64,000 nt of DNA, taken from positions 124,001 through 188,000 of the forward strand of contig JACKOH010000001.1 in the NCBI GenBank assembly GCA_024234395.1. The letters run 5' to 3'. Below are positions 60,934 through 64,000 of this stretch, in pieces. The translations under genes and the position numbers were made by a program. Below the pieces are notes generated by a model that made no database searches, was not told the origin of the DNA, and saw only the letters and a list, made by a program, of their open reading frames with translations. This stretch comes from Pseudomonadales bacterium. GTDB taxonomy: Bacteria; Pseudomonadota; Gammaproteobacteria; Pseudomonadales; Pseudohongiellaceae. The first letter of the stretch is position 1, and every line of letters starts with the position of its first letter.

Positions 60934-61458
60934 ATGAATTATGTGAAACGGATGAAAGCAGCACTGCTGATAGTGATGCTGGTGTTCACAGGTTGTGCCC
61001 AGACGGGTTTGCGAATTGGCAATACGGTCACCCTCTGCTGTCCGGGAAATTATGCCGATTACGATGCCTATCGTCTGCAGACCGAGAACATGCCGATCTT
61101 CCTTCGCGACTGGATCGTCGACATGTTCGACACGGCATTTCAGGAACACGGCATGGAAAGGAATGACCAGGTCAACGACCTGATCGTAACGCTGACTTAT
61201 CAGCATGTGAACCTGGATCCGGAGACCGAGGATATCAATCCGTTCATCCGGCAGGAGTCCATCGATGTGGAGCTGCGTTACATCGCCGTGGTGAATGTTT
61301 CCATGCGCGAAACCAGAACCGGCGAAGAAGTGTGGGCCGGACAAATCAGTCGCATCCATACCGTTTCACCGGGTGAATATATGCACGAAGGCAACGCCCG
61401 GGTAGCCTTTCTGGAAACCTTCCGCGATCTCCTCAGCAACTATCCGGGGCGTGATTAA
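60934..61458 (+). CDS. Outer-membrane-type lipoprotein, DUF4136-like
   Basis: 174 residues from MNYVKRMKAALLIVMLVFTG. Lipobox VFTGC (Cys21). The mature part has alternating beta and helix, TLTYQHVNLDPE and the strand VELRYIAVVNVSMRETRTGEEVWAGQIS, like the small envelope lipoproteins of the DUF4136 or LPP20 kind. The family assignment is tentative. A GGAGGAAGT-type site precedes the ATG. Confidence 0.65.
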   Translation: MNYVKRMKAALLIVMLVFTGCAQTGLRIGNTVTLCCPGNYADYDAYRLQTENMPIFLRDWIVDMFDTAFQEHGMERNDQVNDLIVTLTYQHVNLDPETEDINPFIRQESIDVELRYIAVVNVSMRETRTGEEVWAGQISRIHTVSPGEYMHEGNARVAFLETFRDLLSNYPGRD

Positions 61459-61632
61459 CCCTGTCGGCGACGCATAGAGCAACTGTTCGATATTTGTTTA
61501 TTTGCTCTGTCCAATGATGTTAAAGTGCTCCTTCTTCAGGGCCGGGTGACCCCAGGTCGCCCGGCTTCTGTTCAGTCCCCGGCAGCCGGCCGGGCTTCGG
61601 ACTGATCAATCACCCTGACATTAAAGGAGTTT

Positions 61633-62835
61633 GTGGTGAACGCTGATTTCACGAAGGAAGAGCTTGCCTTTCAGCACGAGGTGAGGAATTTCCTGGAAAG
61701 CGAATTTCCGGCGGATATTCGGGACAAGGTCGACCGCAATATCCGACTCAGCAAAGAGGACATTGTCCGCTGGCAGAAGATACTCAACAGGCAGGGCTGG
61801 ATGGCCCCCAACTGGCCGGAAGAGTATGGCGGCACCGGCTGGACCCCTACCCAGAAATATATCTTCAATCAGGAGATGGGCCGCATCGGCGCTCCTGAAC
61901 CGGTCGCGTTCGGAGTCAAGATGGTGGCGCCGGTAATCCTTGCCTATGGATCCGAAGCTCAGAAACAGCGCTTCCTGCCGGACATCCTGGAGAGCAATGT
62001 CTGGTGGTGTCAGGGATATTCAGAACCCAACGCCGGTTCTGACCTGGCTTCGCTGAAAACTACTGCAGTGCGCGATGGCGATCACTATGTCGTTAACGGT
62101 ACCAAGACCTGGAACACCCTGGGACAGTACGCCGACTGGATTTTCTGCCTGGTACGTACCGACAACACGGCCAAGAAACAGGAAGGGATCAGTTTCCTGT
62201 TGATTGACATGGCCTCGCCCGGGATCAAAGTTAACCCGATTGTCCTGATGGACGGCAGCCCGGAAGTCAACGAAGTGGTCTTCGATAACGTCAGGGTCCC
62301 GATTGAAAACCTCATCGGCGAGGAAAACAAGGGCTGGACCTATGCCAAGGTGCTGCTTACCCATGAGCGTACCAATATCGCCAGAGTTCCTTATACCAAG
62401 CGTCGCGTTAACGAGCTGAAATCAGCAGCCGCCAGCCGTGCCGACGGCAGCGGTGGCAGCCTGGCCGACGACCCGTCGTTCGCCAGTAAGGTGGCGGAGC
62501 TGGAGATTGACCTGTTGGCACTCGAATACGCTGAACTGCGGACTCTGGCAGCAGTCACGGTCGGCAAGGCTCCGGGACCTGAATCCTCCATCCTCAAGAT
62601 TGTCGGCACCGAAGTGGCACAGAAAGCCGATGAGCTGTTTCTGGAGGTGGCCGATTATGACGCTCTGCCGTTTGTCCCGGAACAGTTTGAAGCCGGCTTC
62701 ACCGGAGCGGCGCTGGGCGACGGCTACCTGGCATCGACGGCACTGGACTATTTCAATCACCGCAAAGTTTCCATATACGGCGGTTCCAACGAAATTCAGA
62801 AAAATATAATCTGCAAGGCGGTACTGGGCCTGTAA
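61633..62835 (+). CDS. Acyl-CoA dehydrogenase, first of a pair
   Basis: 400 residues; GTG start at 61633 or 61636 after an AAAGGAG site. N-terminal helical domain, then GYSEPNAGSDLASLKTTA (FAD and substrate loop), NGTKTWNTLGQYADWIFCLVRT and C-terminal YGGSNEIQKNIICKAVLGL. Belongs to the ACAD group whose two subunits pair as heterodimers, for example in steroid or branched-acid degradation. The second ACAD gene follows 60 bases downstream. Confidence 0.92.
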   Translation: MVNADFTKEELAFQHEVRNFLESEFPADIRDKVDRNIRLSKEDIVRWQKILNRQGWMAPNWPEEYGGTGWTPTQKYIFNQEMGRIGAPEPVAFGVKMVAPVILAYGSEAQKQRFLPDILESNVWWCQGYSEPNAGSDLASLKTTAVRDGDHYVVNGTKTWNTLGQYADWIFCLVRTDNTAKKQEGISFLLIDMASPGIKVNPIVLMDGSPEVNEVVFDNVRVPIENLIGEENKGWTYAKVLLTHERTNIARVPYTKRRVNELKSAAASRADGSGGSLADDPSFASKVAELEIDLLALEYAELRTLAAVTVGKAPGPESSILKIVGTEVAQKADELFLEVADYDALPFVPEQFEAGFTGAALGDGYLASTALDYFNHRKVSIYGGSNEIQKNIICKAVLGL

Positions 62836-62895
62836 CCGGTTCCCGAGCAAACGGATCAGGTCGATTTCAGGCGCATTAAATTCGAGGACCAGACA

Positions 62896-64000
62896 GTGGA
62901 CTTCTCTTTTACTGAAGAGCAACAGATGTTGCAGGACAGCGTGCAGAAATTCGTGCGCGACAACTACGATTTTGAAACGCGCAGAGAGTTGCTGGCCAGT
63001 GACCGGGGTTACAGCAGTGAGAACTGGAATCTGTTTGCCGAACTGGGATGGCTCACCGTGCCGTTTCGGGAGGAAGATGGCGGGTTCGGTGGCTCCGCTG
63101 TGGATCTGATGGTGATGATGGAGGAACTGGGCCGGGCCATGGTGCTGGAGCCATTCGTTCCTACTGCGGTTATCGCCGGAGGTTTGATCAGTGAGCTCGG
63201 GACCGATGATCAGAAACGGGAACTGCTGCCACGCATCATGGGCGGTGAGTTGCAACTGGCCTGCGCCATTTCCGAGCCGGGCAGTCGTTTTAATCTGGCC
63301 AACGTGGCCACCCGGGCCGAGGCTCAGGGCGAAAAGGTTATTCTCAGCGGCAGCAAGGTGGCGGTGCTGAACGGCTCTCATGCCGACCAGTTGCTGGTGG
63401 TGGCACGCAGCGCCGGCTCTCAGCTGGAACGTAACGGAATCTCTGTTTACCTGGTGGATGCCGGTGCACCGGGCGTGAAGCGACATGGCTATACCAACGT
63501 GGATGGTCACGGCGCCGCAGCCATCGACTTCGACGCGGTGGAAGTGTCCTCTGCCGCCTGCCTGGGTGCTCCGGGTGAGGCCTACGCAGCACTGGAAAAA
63601 GTAGTGGACCGGGCAACCGTCGCGGTAGCCTCGGAAGCGGTGGGAGCGCTGGATTCGCTGCTGCAGAAAACCGTCGAGTACAGTAAAACCCGCAACCAGT
63701 TCGGAGTTCCGATCGGCACCTTCCAGGCCCTGCAGCATCGCATGGCCGATATGTTCATTGAATGTCAGCTGGCCCGTTCGATCGTAATGATGGCGGCGAT
63801 GAAGCTGGACAGCAGTGCTGGCGACGACGAAAAGGCGAAGGCCGTGTCGGCAGCCAAGAGCCGGTTGGGCCGGGCGATCTTCAAGGTCGGGCAGGAGGCC
63901 ATACAGCTGCATGGAGGCATCGGAATTACCGATGAACTGGATGTTGCCCACCTGTTTAAGCGGGTCACCGCCATCGAAACCCTGTTCGGTAATACCGATT
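62896..64000 (+). CDS. Acyl-CoA dehydrogenase, second of a pair (runs off the window)
   Basis: Starts with GTG at 62896 (MDFSFTEEQQMLQDSV) and stays open to the window end (at least 368 codons). GWLTVPFREEDGGFGG, then VRDNYDFETRREL and GIGITDELDVAHLFKRVTAIETLFGN, typical of the beta-type partner subunit. KTRNQFGVPIGTFQALQHRMADM is the conserved ACAD Arg-Gln loop. 60 bases after the first ACAD, so the two very likely form one complex. Confidence 0.9.
   Translation, partial: MDFSFTEEQQMLQDSVQKFVRDNYDFETRRELLASDRGYSSENWNLFAELGWLTVPFREEDGGFGGSAVDLMVMMEELGRAMVLEPFVPTAVIAGGLISELGTDDQKRELLPRIMGGELQLACAISEPGSRFNLANVATRAEAQGEKVILSGSKVAVLNGSHADQLLVVARSAGSQLERNGISVYLVDAGAPGVKRHGYTNVDGHGAAAIDFDAVEVSSAACLGAPGEAYAALEKVVDRATVAVASEAVGALDSLLQKTVEYSKTRNQFGVPIGTFQALQHRMADMFIECQLARSIVMMAAMKLDSSAGDDEKAKAVSAAKSRLGRAIFKVGQEAIQLHGGIGITDELDVAHLFKRVTAIETLFGNTD

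Noticed and set aside
62422..63951. 509-codon minus-strand open frame
   Set aside because: Antisense shadow of the two acyl-CoA dehydrogenases, which show all family motifs.
1..64000. CRISPR array, rRNA genes, phage structural genes
   Set aside because: No regularly spaced repeats, rRNA-like sequence or capsid/tail/portal proteins were seen.

Overview
The window reads as part of the chromosome of a Gram-negative gammaproteobacterium, most likely an aerobic marine or oligotrophic lineage. The evidence is two large TonB-dependent receptors, a Pal-type lipoprotein, a YdgA-like (DUF945) protein, cytochrome b561, a sodium:solute symporter, paired acyl-CoA dehydrogenases and a GC-rich coding style from about 15.8 kb onward. 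The taxon is inferred from gene content only.

Region 1 (1-15.8 kb) is an accessory island. After a secreted protein (44-1438) comes an IS3-family element (1885-3204) sitting inside a remnant of another transposase-like gene. Then follow small AT-rich genes separated by integron-type attC sites: a methyltransferase, a 3'-truncated DUF4145-like gene, a secreted protein, a CPCC-type Cys-rich protein, a small acidic protein and a small membrane protein. No integron integrase is visible, so this is a CALIN-like cassette cluster split into two blocks (3.2-5.3 kb and 10.8-12.1 kb). Each block ends in a copy of the same roughly 430 bp segment. In the first copy it continues into a tyrosine-recombinase catalytic domain with one nonsense codon; in the second it stops early. 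An IS21-family element (istA-istB), a 117 bp long palindrome and a frameshifted trypsin-like protease lie between the blocks. A 45 bp direct repeat (10025-10069 and 15726-15770), corresponding to the 3' half of a tRNA-Arg(TCG)-like gene, brackets the second block together with a compact rep-xis-int module. This looks like a small integrative element whose rep gene carries an internal stop.

Region 2 (15.8-41 kb) is mostly ordinary chromosome. It holds an FMN-binding glutamate synthase-like protein; an MBL-fold hydrolase flanked by two inverted MITE-like repeats; a MAPEG protein divergent from a TetR regulator; a TonB receptor; a DUF945 protein; and a GntR(YtrA-type)-ABC ATPase operon whose permease is fused to an alpha/beta hydrolase. 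These are followed by a YHS-like protein, a TPR protein, a SelD fused to a flavin oxidoreductase, a CDP-archaeol-synthase-like protein next to a CDP-alcohol phosphatidyltransferase, cytochrome b561, a decayed membrane-protein gene and a second TonB receptor.

Region 3 (41-64 kb) carries a tandem pair of ArsB/NhaD-type transporters divergent from a double-Usp protein; MFS, SSS and LysE transporters; a patatin-like hydrolase; a hotdog thioesterase; an amidohydrolase; GNAT; a ThDP enzyme; and an aldo-keto reductase. It also carries a candidate structured RNA with a strong intrinsic terminator, a DUF4105 protein, a Pal-like lipoprotein, a two-gene YeeE/YedE-type transporter, a lipoprotein, and two consecutive acyl-CoA dehydrogenases, the second running off the window.
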